Assembly: GCA_021815785.1 (NCBI GenBank)
Contig: JAKAZS010000031.1
Location: 1-32,768, forward strand
From: a bacterium
Lineage (GTDB): Bacteria; Cyanobacteriota; Vampirovibrionia; Obscuribacterales; JAKAZS01
DNA: 32,768 nt
Reading direction: 5' to 3'
Numbering within the stretch: the stretch's first letter is position 1; every line of letters begins with the position of its first letter. Below are positions 1-8,359 of the stretch, piece by piece. The notes under the pieces were generated by a model. It searched no databases and was not told the origin of the DNA. It saw only the letters and a list, made by a program, of their open reading frames with translations. The position numbers and the translations under genes are program-made.

Positions 1-414
1 AGCTTCGGTTTCGGCTACTGCTTCTGGTTCAGCTTCGGCTTCGGCTACTGCTTCGGTTTCGGCTTCGGCTACTGCTTCGGTTTCAGCTTCGGCTACTGCT
101 TCGGTTTCGGCTTCGGCTACTGCTTCGGTTTCGGCTTCGGCTACTGCTTCGGTTTCAGCTTCGGCTACTGCTTCTGGTTCGGCTTCGGCTACTGCTTCTG
201 GTTCGGCTTCGGCTACTGCTTCTGGTTCGGCTTCGGCTACTGCTTCTGGTTCGGCTTCGGCTACTGCTTCTGGTTCGGCTTCGGCTACTGCTTCTGGTTC
301 GGCTTCGGCTACTGCTTCTAGCTGCGTTTCAGCAATACTTACAGATTCGATTTTAATTTCAGCAATTTTATTTTTTTTATTTTGTTTCAGATTTTTTGAT
401 TTAATTTTATTCAT
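1..414 (-). CDS. Low-complexity acidic/alanine repeat protein, C-terminal part cut by window edge
   Basis: The reading frame starts at ATG 414 and stays open for 138 codons to base 1, so the 3' end lies outside the window. An AGGGAG-type ribosome binding site sits about 10 nt upstream (425-430). The first 25 or so residues are rich in Lys and Asn ([16 protein letters not shown]...), followed by a short linker ([15 protein letters not shown]). The rest visible here is a run of the 8-residue unit E-P/T-E-A-V-A-E-A. There is no signal peptide or membrane segment in the visible part. The basic N-terminus with a long acidic, Ala-rich extended segment resembles linker or spacer regions of many unrelated proteins, so no function can be given. 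The frame and start are well supported; the identity is unknown. Confidence 0.75.
   Translation of the reverse strand, partial: MNKIKSKNLKQNKKNKIAEIKIESVSIAETQLEAVAEAEPEAVAEAEPEAVAEAEPEAVAEAEPEAVAEAEPEAVAEAEPEAVAEAETEAVAEAETEAVAEAETEAVAEAETEAVAEAETEAVAEAEAEPEAVAETEA
7..318. repeat. 24-bp coding tandem repeat (minisatellite), 12 full copies plus a partial one
   Basis: A 24-bp unit repeats head to tail: copies at 7-30, then 37-60 through 277-300 in perfect 24-bp register, and a partial copy from 301 to about 318. A 6-bp insert at 31-36 shifts the register without breaking the frame. Two versions alternate in blocks: the copies at 37-156 encode E-T-E, while those from 157 to 300 encode E-P-E. 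The block of TGGTTC-type units at 157-300 is nearly identical, which suggests recent expansion. The unit is GC-rich (about 58%) in an AT-rich window. Every length change seen is a multiple of 3, so the gene stays open. Confidence 0.95.
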
Positions 415-603
415 AACCTTGATTCTCCCTAACTTTTAATATCCCCTATATAATAATTATGACATAATTTCTAAAACTCTGTAGGTAATTTTAGACAATT
501 AAAATCTATAAAAACAGCTTAAATCATGATAAAATGAACAAACTCATAAAATTAATTTTCAATATATTTATGAATTTATTAAGTTTAATTAAAGGTGTCA
601 CTA

Positions 604-630
604 ACAGCTTTGATTCACAATCAAAGCTGT
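604..630 (-). terminator. Perfect 11-bp hairpin downstream of the amidinotransferase-family gene
   Basis: ACAGCTTTGAT (604-614) pairs exactly with ATCAAAGCTGT (620-630), and T615 can pair with A619 to leave a 3-nt loop. It lies 20 nt beyond the stop of the minus-strand gene at 650. There is no real U-tract on the minus strand after the stem, so it may be a weak or Rho-assisted terminator or an RNA-stabilising 3' hairpin. Confidence 0.45.
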
Positions 631-649
631 ATTAAGGCTAATCTTAAAT

Positions 650-1534
650 TTAATAAACCCATAGCGTTAAACAGCTTATTCCACCACCAGATTTCATAAA
701 CTCGCCAACATCTATGCCTGCAGTTTTATAGCCTAATTTCTGTAAAGCATCAACTGTATTATTATTACCACTTTGAATAATGATAGTATCATTAAACACA
801 ATTGAATTACAAGCAAAATTCAAAGCTTCTTTTCGAGAAACAACAACTAAATTTTTAAAGTATTGACAAATAATATCATTGGTTTTTTTCGAAAAAGCCT
901 CGGGATAATACATTAAGGTGTTTTCGTCAATTGGAAAAAAACAAGTATCCAAATGATAAAAATTAGCATCAACTAATTCAAGGGTAATAACTGGTGCCTG
1001 AATTAATTCAGGCACTTTAGCAATAGCCTTTTTCGTACTGCGGTATCCGAAGCCAACCCATAAAAGTTCGTGATTTGGATGCCATAATGCATCACCGTGT
1101 CCTTCAAAAATACAATCAACACTTTCATTGGCATAGTGTTCATTTAAAATCTTATAATTATGCGCCTTAAACCATTGAACAAAATAGGGGATTTCCCGAT
1201 TTCGTGATTCATATTTCATATTTGCCGCTACTACATAATTACCTAAAGAAGCATTATTACCAACTAACACTTGATTCGCAGTAAACACCATATCCTCGAG
1301 ATTTGCTACCGCATCAAGCACAAATACTTTAATACCTAAAACAGTTAACAGCTTATAAAGCTCTTGCCATTGATGTTTAGCTAAATTAATATCAACTTTA
1401 TTGATATTAGGATTCATAAAGGGATTTTTCGAATCAATAACATCAAAATAATCACAACCACACATCAATATTGATTTAGGTTCTTGTCTTAGTTTACAAT
1501 CCTGTAATTTGATTGTTTCAGGTGAAATAACCAT
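650..1534 (-). CDS. Dimethylargininase/amidinotransferase-family hydrolase (DDAH-like)
   Basis: This 294-aa protein belongs to the guanidino-group-modifying fold (DDAH, arginine deiminase, amidinotransferases). The signatures are in order: LEDMVFTAN at 79-87, FEGHGD at 143-148, the catalytic histidine in YHLDT (H194), and the nucleophilic cysteine near the C-terminus in SGGGISCLT (C288). The length and the single-domain layout match DDAH-type enzymes better than the longer arginine deiminases (about 400 aa). Likely reactions are hydrolysis of methylarginine or a related guanidino compound to citrulline plus an amine; the exact substrate cannot be read from the motifs. There is no signal peptide, so it is probably cytosolic. 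A strong AAGGAG site 7 nt before ATG 1534 fixes the start. The gene stands alone between a hairpin and the next upstream gene. Confidence 0.85.
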   Translation of the reverse strand: MVISPETIKLQDCKLRQEPKSILMCGCDYFDVIDSKNPFMNPNINKVDINLAKHQWQELYKLLTVLGIKVFVLDAVANLEDMVFTANQVLVGNNASLGNYVVAANMKYESRNREIPYFVQWFKAHNYKILNEHYANESVDCIFEGHGDALWHPNHELLWVGFGYRSTKKAIAKVPELIQAPVITLELVDANFYHLDTCFFPIDENTLMYYPEAFSKKTNDIICQYFKNLVVVSRKEALNFACNSIVFNDTIIIQSGNNNTVDALQKLGYKTAGIDVGEFMKSGGGISCLTLWVY

Positions 1535-1611
1535 TATTTTACTCCTTTAATTTAAATACTATAACTATATTAATATATTGAGACCAGACTAACACTAAGT
1601 AATTACTAACT

Positions 1612-2733
1612 TCATGCTTTTATTTCAAGTCGAAGAGTTTTAGTCATACTGCCATTAACCGAAAGCTGTTGAATAAATTTCGGTCGTAAATTTTCTTCTA
1701 AAAACGGATAAATATAAAATCCATATATTTGTGCTTCAAGATTTAAAGCTAATTCACCGTCGCTATTGGTTAAGCCATAATGGTTTGAAATTAAAGCCTC
1801 GCTGATTAACTCTTCTAATTGATTTTTATTTTCTTTATTATATAAAAAATAAAATACAGCCACATTTTTAATTAATTCATTACTAGCGTTCATTAATCTG
1901 ATTTTAAGCGTAGCATCGGGTTTTAAATTGTCCGATTTAATAGCAATTAATTTAGCAATATCAATTTCATGTTCTAAGTGAGGCTTTACTTCATTTAATT
2001 TTAAATGATAAATATAGTAAAAATCAGGATAAATCAATTTTAAAAAATAATTTTTTTGTGGTTCTAAAAATAATGAAAATGGAGAATTAACAATATATTC
2101 CTGATTAATATTAAGAATTTCATTAGTTAAATATTCAACCATATTTTGAGGAATTATAAAAACACGAAAACTCGAAAATTTATTTTGATTAGTCAAATTA
2201 ACTATCTTAAAATTATACTTGAGGATATTAAATGCATTATTGATATATTGAGTATCTTCTTGAACAGTCAACATCGGCTTTAAATAACCAGTATAACTAC
2301 CCTGTCTTAAGACCAAATGATAATTACCTGGACCCAAAACTGTCTTAAAGTCCCCATTTTCCTGAAGTCTAATCTCCTGAGTCAACAATTTACTATTTTC
2401 ACTATAAATTAATAATTGCTGTTGGTTATTACCTTCACAGATTTTACCCGTAATATAAAAACCAGAGCTTAAACTAAATTCAAAATAAGAATCATTATCT
2501 AATTCAAACACTTCAGATAACATAGGTATTAAACGAGTTTCAAATTTAGGACAAATTTTAAGACGATAAAATCCTGGTTTAAGTATAAAATTAAACTGGC
2601 CTTGGAGATTAGTTTTTACAGTACCAAGTAATTCCATTGGCGAATCTTGATTAGTCAATAAATAAATTTCAACATCAAGCTTAACAACCGCAATGCTCTG
2701 AAATTTTACCAGTCCATGTAAATTTAATTCCAT
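1612..2733 (-). CDS. Unrecognised protein with repeated beta-sandwich-like segments
   Basis: This 373-aa protein has no signal peptide and no membrane segment. I see about four loosely similar segments ending in a 'turn, Gly, aromatic, then alternating hydrophobic' pattern: LQGQFNFILKPGFYRLKI (about 43-60), ENGDFKTVLGPGNYHLVL, SLFLEPQKNYFLKLIYP and NSDGELALNLEAQIYGFYIY. This resembles carboxypeptidase-regulatory/transthyretin-like or Cna-B-type beta domains, in which a strand carrying a 'default' or 'G-x-Y' hairpin repeats. That is a pattern-based inference, not a family match. A GAGAAGA site stands about 6 nt before ATG 2733. It lies between hemD and the DDAH-like gene on the same strand with 132- and 77-nt gaps, so co-transcription is uncertain. 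The absence of a secretion signal is odd for such domains. Confidence 0.7.
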   Translation of the reverse strand: MELNLHGLVKFQSIAVVKLDVEIYLLTNQDSPMELLGTVKTNLQGQFNFILKPGFYRLKICPKFETRLIPMLSEVFELDNDSYFEFSLSSGFYITGKICEGNNQQQLLIYSENSKLLTQEIRLQENGDFKTVLGPGNYHLVLRQGSYTGYLKPMLTVQEDTQYINNAFNILKYNFKIVNLTNQNKFSSFRVFIIPQNMVEYLTNEILNINQEYIVNSPFSLFLEPQKNYFLKLIYPDFYYIYHLKLNEVKPHLEHEIDIAKLIAIKSDNLKPDATLKIRLMNASNELIKNVAVFYFLYNKENKNQLEELISEALISNHYGLTNSDGELALNLEAQIYGFYIYPFLEENLRPKFIQQLSVNGSMTKTLRLEIKA

Positions 2734-2865
2734 TAAATCTTCTCAGCATTTCACTTTAAACAAATAAATCTCTAAATCAACCAATAAATTTTAATGCAAA
2801 GTACTTACAGAAAAATAATTTAAAGTCTGACAACTATCAGTAAAATTAATTATATTACATAAATT

Positions 2866-3651
2866 CTACTTACAAGCTTTAACATAATCGTTTATTGCTT
2901 TAACAAGTTCAGCTAAAGTATAATTTGTCGGCATAAGATAAGAAGCTTGCGGAAAATTCTGCCTGGCCATTTTTAAAGTTTCAGGCCCAATACAGGCTAA
3001 AACCAAATTAGGTATATCCAATCTGGCGATTTTATATATACTGCTAAAATTTTGAACTGTTTGCGCACTTAACAAAGTAATAATCTTAATATTTTCATCT
3101 TGTAAAAATGCTTTAAGTTCATTAGCTTTTTGCGTTAAATCTTTAGGCAATATACTCTGATATATTTTAAGCATGTTTACGCAAGCCCCAGCATGAGTAA
3201 ATTTTTCAATAATATAGTCACGTCCATGACTAGCTCGGGGAAATAATATTTTTAAACCTTTAAGCTTAGGGTAATGCGGGAATTCTTCGACAAAACATTC
3301 GGCGATATAAGTTATTGGCATAAATTGAACGTTAATATTACGCTCCATAAGATAACTCTTTGACTTGGGACCAATAACCGCAATTTTAATTTGTTGTAAT
3401 TTACTGGTATTATGATAAATTTCTAAACATCGATCATAAAAAATTTGGGCTGCATTTACTGAAGTAAAAATCAACCAGTCATAATCACGAATTTGCTCAA
3501 TTGCTAAGTCTAGATCAGCTAAATTATCTGTTTTAGCAATCTCGATCACGGGAAATTCATAAACCAGATAACCTGAATTTTCCAATTTGGCTTTAAAATC
3601 ATCTGACTGCTTTAAATCCCTAGTTACTAAGACTTTAATGTGCTGAGTCAT
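2866..3651 (-). CDS. hemD: Uroporphyrinogen-III synthase
   Basis: HemD cyclises and inverts ring D of hydroxymethylbilane to give uroporphyrinogen III in the cytosol. The 261-aa length is normal (about 250). The sequence is poorly conserved as a family, but the N-terminal VTRDLKQSDDFKAKLENSG, the YDWLIFTSVNAAQIF segment at about 77-91, the IAVIGPKSKSYL stretch and the later TLLSAQTVQNF and LACIGPET segments match its two-lobe pattern. It is the last gene of a hemA-hemC-hemD run, 2 nt after hemC, so it is certainly co-transcribed and probably translationally coupled. Position and pattern together make the call firm. Confidence 0.9.
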   Translation of the reverse strand: MTQHIKVLVTRDLKQSDDFKAKLENSGYLVYEFPVIEIAKTDNLADLDLAIEQIRDYDWLIFTSVNAAQIFYDRCLEIYHNTSKLQQIKIAVIGPKSKSYLMERNINVQFMPITYIAECFVEEFPHYPKLKGLKILFPRASHGRDYIIEKFTHAGACVNMLKIYQSILPKDLTQKANELKAFLQDENIKIITLLSAQTVQNFSSIYKIARLDIPNLVLACIGPETLKMARQNFPQASYLMPTNYTLAELVKAINDYVKACK

Positions 3652-3653
3652 TA

Positions 3654-4586
3654 TTAATTAGAAATTGAATTTAATCCACGACCAAGTAATTTTAAAGCGC
3701 CAGCTTCAATTAATTTAATTGCCACTAAATTACCTAATTCAAGCGCCTGATTTATTTCCAGACTAGCAGTATACCTTAAAATACTATTTCCATCAAGACT
3801 AGCAACACAACCAAGTAAATGTAACTTTTGCTCATGATCAATCCAGGAAACAGCTCCAATCGGATACGAGCAACCACCACCCAGTTTAGCTAACAACACC
3901 CGTTCACTAGTTATCTGGGCTCGAGCCAACTCATTGTCAATTGGTTTCAAAAATGCTTTAACTTCAAAATTATTAGCTAAACATTCTACAGCTAAAGCAC
4001 CTTGGCCAGCTGGAGGCGTTAATAATTCAAATTCAAAATATTGTGTTATTTTATTAGTCAGATTAAGTCTTTCCAAACCTGCTGCAGCAATAATTAAAGC
4101 ATCACAATAACCTTCGTCAAGCTTTTTTAAGCGCGTCGGTAAATTACCTCTAATACTTTTATAAATCAAATCGGATCTAAGTGCTTTTAGCTGGCAGGTT
4201 CGTCGAATACTGGCAGTGCCAATAACACTGCCGGGTTTAAGGTCATTGAATGATGTATGATTTTGGGAAACCAAAACATCTCGCTTATCTACTCGGTTTA
4301 ACACACTAACCAATTCAAATTCATTATTTATAAGCGTCGGCATGTCTTTAAGGGAGTGAACCACAAAATCAACATCTTGTTTAATCAGTGCATCTTCTAA
4401 TTCTTTTACGAATACGCCTTCAATACCAATACCACTAATTGACGCATTTTGGTTTTTGTCACCAGTAGAAGTAATATTTACAATTTCATAGGTAAAATTA
4501 GGATAGACTTTATTAAGCTCATCAATAACAAAATTAGTTTGCTTGAGAGCTAATAAACTGGCGCGACTACCTACTTTAAAGTGCAT
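3654..4586 (-). CDS. hemC: Porphobilinogen deaminase (hydroxymethylbilane synthase)
   Basis: HemC polymerises four porphobilinogen units into hydroxymethylbilane using a covalently bound dipyrromethane cofactor. The protein is 310 aa, the usual length. It shows GSRASLLALKQ at the N-terminus, VVHSLKDMPT with the catalytic aspartate (D81), GTASIRRTCQL, RGNLPTRLKKLDEG, PPAGQGALAVE and the cofactor-attachment cysteine in LGGGCSYPIGA (C239). The start at ATG 4586 is 10 nt after the hemA stop, and the hemD start follows 2 nt after its own stop. All expected key residues are present, so it should be active. Confidence 0.97.
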   Translation of the reverse strand: MHFKVGSRASLLALKQTNFVIDELNKVYPNFTYEIVNITSTGDKNQNASISGIGIEGVFVKELEDALIKQDVDFVVHSLKDMPTLINNEFELVSVLNRVDKRDVLVSQNHTSFNDLKPGSVIGTASIRRTCQLKALRSDLIYKSIRGNLPTRLKKLDEGYCDALIIAAAGLERLNLTNKITQYFEFELLTPPAGQGALAVECLANNFEVKAFLKPIDNELARAQITSERVLLAKLGGGCSYPIGAVSWIDHEQKLHLLGCVASLDGNSILRYTASLEINQALELGNLVAIKLIEAGALKLLGRGLNSISN

Positions 4587-4596
4587 TTGCTTATAT

Positions 4597-5904
4597 CTAC
4601 GGTTTACGGTTTAATGAATCTAAAGAGAACAACCGACACAAAGAGGATGTCTCCTGAATTAACGATTCATGCGATGTAATGGATTTTAAGTGAGTTATTG
4701 GTTCATGCAAAATTGTGTTAATCAATGACTTAGTTATTTGTTCATTCATATTAACTGAATCAATAGAATGAGTTTGAAGAGCAATAGCTTTAATTTTTTT
4801 AATTTCTTTAATTCGCTTTTCTTCCATTTTTATTTTTAGTTTTGTTATAGTAGGAATTATCGCTTTAGTCAACTGCCAATTTATAAACTCTTTCATATAA
4901 CAAGCAATGATTAATTCTACCTGGGCAATTAACTCTTCACGACTGGCCAAGTTTTTATCCACAATTGATACCAAATCATCAATAAAATAAAGGCTGATTC
5001 CGGCTACCTGTTTAAGATCAGGATCAATATTACGCGGAACCGAAAGATCAATAAAAATCTGTTTAGCCTTTTTAATAGAGTTCAGTTTTTTTTCCAGCCA
5101 AATTTTAGCGTTTAAAAGATATTGTGAAGCTCCAGTAGCCATAATCACCAAATCAGCATTAGCTGCTAAATTATCACGATCTTCAAAATCAGCAACGGTA
5201 ACATTGTGCGCAAGAAGATTAAAACTAGCAACTAATTTTTCGGCATTTTCACGATTGCGATTGAGTAATTGGATTTTAGTATTTTTAGTTGCTGAATATA
5301 ACAGTTTCAAACAAGTTTGAGCCATTGCTCCAGCACCAATTATCAGAATATTTTTATTATTTAAATCCTTAAACTGCTCTCGAGCAAGCTCAACAGCTAC
5401 ACTGGCTACAGACACTGCGCCTTTAGCTAAGTTAGTAGATGATCTTACTTGTTTACCACATTCTAAAGCCAATTTAAAGACATAGTCCAAATCACGACCA
5501 CAAGCTTTAACTTGCAACGCAGCCTGATGAGCATCTTTTAGCTGAGACATTATTTGCCCTTCACCTAAAACCATACTATCAAGACCAGATGCCACTCTTA
5601 ATAAATGTAAAACAACATCTTCTCTGATTAATTTAAATTCAGGATCAAGAGCACTATGTCCAGACACAGTCTGAACCATATTAAAGAACTTGGTTAAATC
5701 GCCAAAACCTTTATTGACATTTTCGGCTACCGCATAAACCTCAGTACGATTACAAGTTGAAAGCAAAACGGCTTCACTGATATTCGGGGACTGTTTTAAA
5801 GCCTCTAAAGCATAATTGACACATGACTTAGGAATCGAAAACTGCTCTCGAATGGATAAAGATGCAAAATTGTAATTAAGTCCGGATACGATTAAATTAG
5901 ACAT
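4597..5904 (-). CDS. hemA: Glutamyl-tRNA reductase
   Basis: This NADPH-dependent enzyme reduces glutamyl-tRNA to glutamate-1-semialdehyde, the first committed step of the C5 tetrapyrrole route. At 435 aa it has the normal length. The thioester-forming cysteine lies in STCNRTEVYAV (C51), followed by SGLDSMVLGEGQIMSQLKDAH and the Rossmann motif LIIGAGAMAQ. The C-terminal region is the usual charged helical dimerisation domain (KLKIKMEEKRIKEIKKIK). It heads the hemACD operon and its ATG at 5904 faces the divergent kinase gene at 6048, so the 143-nt gap must hold promoters for both. The order hemA-C-D resembles Firmicutes more than E. coli, where hemA sits next to prfA. Confidence 0.97.
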   Translation of the reverse strand: MSNLIVSGLNYNFASLSIREQFSIPKSCVNYALEALKQSPNISEAVLLSTCNRTEVYAVAENVNKGFGDLTKFFNMVQTVSGHSALDPEFKLIREDVVLHLLRVASGLDSMVLGEGQIMSQLKDAHQAALQVKACGRDLDYVFKLALECGKQVRSSTNLAKGAVSVASVAVELAREQFKDLNNKNILIIGAGAMAQTCLKLLYSATKNTKIQLLNRNRENAEKLVASFNLLAHNVTVADFEDRDNLAANADLVIMATGASQYLLNAKIWLEKKLNSIKKAKQIFIDLSVPRNIDPDLKQVAGISLYFIDDLVSIVDKNLASREELIAQVELIIACYMKEFINWQLTKAIIPTITKLKIKMEEKRIKEIKKIKAIALQTHSIDSVNMNEQITKSLINTILHEPITHLKSITSHESLIQETSSLCRLFSLDSLNRKP

Positions 5905-5963
5905 GTCTTAATAAATTAATAAATAAATTTTAATATTGATTACTACTATGTACTTTTCCTTAT

Positions 5964-5969
5964 ATTATA
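5964..5969 (-). promoter_or_regulatory. Candidate -10 box for the hemACD operon
   Basis: A perfect TATAAT on the minus strand lies 60 nt upstream of the hemA start in the divergent hemA/kinase intergenic region. No good -35 box is visible at 16-18 bp, and in such AT-rich DNA a chance match is possible. Confidence 0.25.
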
Positions 5970-6047
5970 ATTACTTTAGTGATAATTAAAATATTCCTAA
6001 AAGCTATGTAAACAAAATACTGCTTTAATTTTTATGAATAGAGAAAA

Positions 6048-6695
6048 ATGCAATTAGTTATTGACTACTTACAAAATTTAAATTTAGGCGAAAATGAGCG
6101 CTATATTGTTGGCATAACCGGTCCACCTGGATCTGGAAAAAGTTTTATTGCTGAAAAAATTAAAACGGCTTTAAATGATGTTGCTAAAACTCGATATGTA
6201 GAAATCTTACATATGGATGGTTTTCATATGTCAGATCAAGAATTAAAAAAAAATAATCTATTTGAAATAAAAGGTTGTCCAGAAACTTTTAAGAAAAATG
6301 ATTTTTTAAACAAATTACAAGAACTAAATTTTGTTAAAGATCAAATTGTCATGGCGCCAACATTTAACCGCCAAAAAGAAAAGGTTCAAGAAGATAATTT
6401 GACCATTGAACCAAATCATTCATTAATAATTGTTGAAGGTAATTACTTATTACTTCAGGATGACGTCTGGTCACAGGTAGCCCATTTCATTAACGAAATC
6501 TGGTACATTGATGTTGATTTAGTAACCATTATTCCAAGACTTTTAGCTAGACACGAAGCGAAAGAACTTGGCAGTGATTGGGCTCAAAACAAAGTAGATA
6601 ATACTGACATTCCCAATGCTAAATTAATTGATAGCACAAAGCATTTAGCTAATAAAATTTTACTTTGGGAAAATTCCGATCTATATATAAAATAA
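6048..6695 (+). CDS. P-loop kinase of the PRK/uridine kinase superfamily (YggC/FrcK-like)
   Basis: This 215-aa cytosolic kinase carries a Walker A at 25-32 (GPPGSGKS), the substrate-loop motif LHMDGFHMSD, GCPETFKKNDF, APTFNR, the Walker B-like IIVEGNYLLL, and a C-terminal lid RLLARHEAKELG with VDNTDIPNAKL. The order PETF, aPxFdR, VEGNYLLL and NDxPNA is typical of the YggC/fructose-kinase-like branch rather than of true uridine kinases or pantothenate kinase. The substrate is therefore probably a sugar or nucleoside-like small molecule, but I cannot specify it. It is transcribed divergently from hemA and stands alone. A weak AGAG-type ribosome site precedes ATG 6048. Confidence 0.85.
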   Translation: MQLVIDYLQNLNLGENERYIVGITGPPGSGKSFIAEKIKTALNDVAKTRYVEILHMDGFHMSDQELKKNNLFEIKGCPETFKKNDFLNKLQELNFVKDQIVMAPTFNRQKEKVQEDNLTIEPNHSLIIVEGNYLLLQDDVWSQVAHFINEIWYIDVDLVTIIPRLLARHEAKELGSDWAQNKVDNTDIPNAKLIDSTKHLANKILLWENSDLYIK

Positions 6696-6749
6696 AAGTT
6701 AGTAAGCTAGCGCCAAATCCAGTAATAAGTCAACATGTAAGAAACTGGT

Positions 6750-7181
6750 TTAGAGTAAGCCATGACCTTTTTTACTAGCCAACCACAGACCTAGTCCACC
6801 AATTCCTACCACAGCAGCATCTTTTTCTAATTTGTGCTGTTGTAAATATTTACTTGAAGTAGCCAAGCCAATTCCAGCTCCAGATCCAGCACCCATTAAA
6901 GCACCATGCAATAAACCTCGATGACTAATCAGCCCAACAACGCCTCCAGCAGCTGCACCAACCGCTCCGTCAATAGCTGCTTTCTTTTCTACAGGGTGTT
7001 TAGAAGCCCAAGAATTTAATTTAACAGAAGTTGGCGATGCGGCCTTAGTTGTTGTGGTACTAGCACGATTATTAGATAAATAACCTTGTAAAAAAGCTGG
7101 TAAACAATAAGCATTTATATTTGCCGTTGAAACAAGCACAACGCTCAAGCTAAATAATATATTTTTATAATTCAACATCAT
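6750..7181 (-). CDS. Small secreted or outer-membrane glycine-zipper protein
   Basis: Starting at ATG 7181 the product is 143 aa. A GAGGT ribosome site (7188-7192) lies 6 nt upstream and decides against the TTG codon at 7184. The N-terminus is a clear Sec signal peptide (MMLNYKNILFSLSVVLVSTANINA, likely cut before YC). After a Thr/Ser/Ala-rich linker comes a glycine-zipper segment of about 45 residues (AAIDGAVGAAAGGVVG, then ALMGAGSGAGIGLA), followed by a second Gly-rich hydrophobic stretch (AAVVGIGGLGLWLA) at the C-terminus. Such zippers insert into or oligomerise at membranes. No named family is recognised. It is convergent with the upstream kinase gene and divergent from the Sel1 gene. Confidence 0.75.
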   Translation of the reverse strand: MMLNYKNILFSLSVVLVSTANINAYCLPAFLQGYLSNNRASTTTTKAASPTSVKLNSWASKHPVEKKAAIDGAVGAAAGGVVGLISHRGLLHGALMGAGSGAGIGLATSSKYLQQHKLEKDAAVVGIGGLGLWLASKKGHGLL

Positions 7182-7340
7182 CAAAATACCTCAATTCAAA
7201 GAAATGATTTTACACAACATTATTAACTTATACTATTAAACTCAATCGTAGAATATTAAAATAATATAATTTTTTTTTACTTGACCTAATACTATTAATA
7301 AAATTAGTGCTTGTTGTATAAATTTTGCGGAGAACTTGTT

Positions 7341-8297
7341 ATGAAGTTAAATAAATCTTTATCATTACTATCAGGACTTTTATTGTTAAGTACTAACATC
7401 GCCTTGGCTGATAACAATAATATCCAAATGGCTCTCGATGCAATTAACAAAAAAGATTATGCAACAGCCAAAAGCTTATTTGAAAAAGCTGACACTAACC
7501 CAACGGCTCAATATAATCTGGGCTTAATGTATGAAAATGGCGAAGGTGTTCCTCAAGATTTCAACAAAGCTCAAACCTATTACAAGTCTGCAGCCAAAAG
7601 TGGCAATGCAGCAGCTCAATATAACCTAGCCATGATGTATTCTCAAGGTGAAGGTATAAGTAAAGACGATGCCAAAGCCTTAAGTTATTTTACAATGGCA
7701 GCTAATCAGAATATGCCTGAAGCTCAATATAATCTGGGTATATTTTATCTTTCCGGAATTGGTACGAGTGTAAATGACACCGAAGCTTTCAACTGGTTTG
7801 AAAAGGCCTCTAAAAACGGCAACGAAGATGCTAGCTATAATCTGGCTTTAATGTATTTAGATGGTGAAGGTGTAACAGCAGATAAAGCCAAAGCCAAGGA
7901 ACTTTTTAAAGAATTGGCCAATAAAGGCTATGCCGAAGCTCAGTACAACTTAGGTATTATGTATCTTGAAGGCAACACTGCCGACAAAGCCGATCCAGCT
8001 AAAGCTGCTACCTGGCTTGAAAAAGCTGCACAAGGGAATTACAGCGAAGCTCAATATAATTTAGCTTTAATGTATGTTGATGGCAATGGTGTTACTAAAG
8101 ATGAAAATCAAGCTTTTACGCTAATGACCAAAGCTGCCAATAACAATTTGGTTAATGCTCAATATAATTTAGCTATGATGTATTTAAATGGTGTTGGCAC
8201 CACTAAAGATAAAGCTGAAGCTAAAACCTGGTTAGAAAAAGCTTCTCAGGCTGGCGATTTAAAAGCTAAAGAAGAATTAATTAAAATATCCCTTTAA
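7341..8297 (+). CDS. Secreted Sel1-like (TPR) repeat protein
   Basis: The start is ATG 7341 because a GGAGAA site ends 6 nt upstream and the product then begins with a signal peptide (MKLNKSLSLLSGLLLLSTNIALA, cut before DNN). A frame-open TTG at 7311 would bury that signal. The 318-aa protein holds about seven Sel1 repeats of 36 residues, each with the core A-x-Y-N-L-G/A-x-M-Y-x-x-G-x-G and A...W/F...AA. The last repeats are very alike (AQYNLALMY, AQYNLAMMY), a sign of internal duplication. Sel1 proteins are periplasmic or exported scaffolds; several in Legionella affect host interaction, which is only an analogy here. The repeats begin immediately after about 45 residues and run to the C-terminus. 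Confidence 0.92.
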   Translation: MKLNKSLSLLSGLLLLSTNIALADNNNIQMALDAINKKDYATAKSLFEKADTNPTAQYNLGLMYENGEGVPQDFNKAQTYYKSAAKSGNAAAQYNLAMMYSQGEGISKDDAKALSYFTMAANQNMPEAQYNLGIFYLSGIGTSVNDTEAFNWFEKASKNGNEDASYNLALMYLDGEGVTADKAKAKELFKELANKGYAEAQYNLGIMYLEGNTADKADPAKAATWLEKAAQGNYSEAQYNLALMYVDGNGVTKDENQAFTLMTKAANNNLVNAQYNLAMMYLNGVGTTKDKAEAKTWLEKASQAGDLKAKEELIKISL

Positions 8298-8359
8298 AAC
8301 AAATATTAAGTCTGATTTAACCATAGTCACTGATAATTGGTAAAATTGTAGCCAATATT

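Noticed and set aside
1-318. Possible CRISPR array
   Set aside because: Copies are contiguous, with no spacers, and every unit keeps one reading frame, so it is a coding minisatellite.
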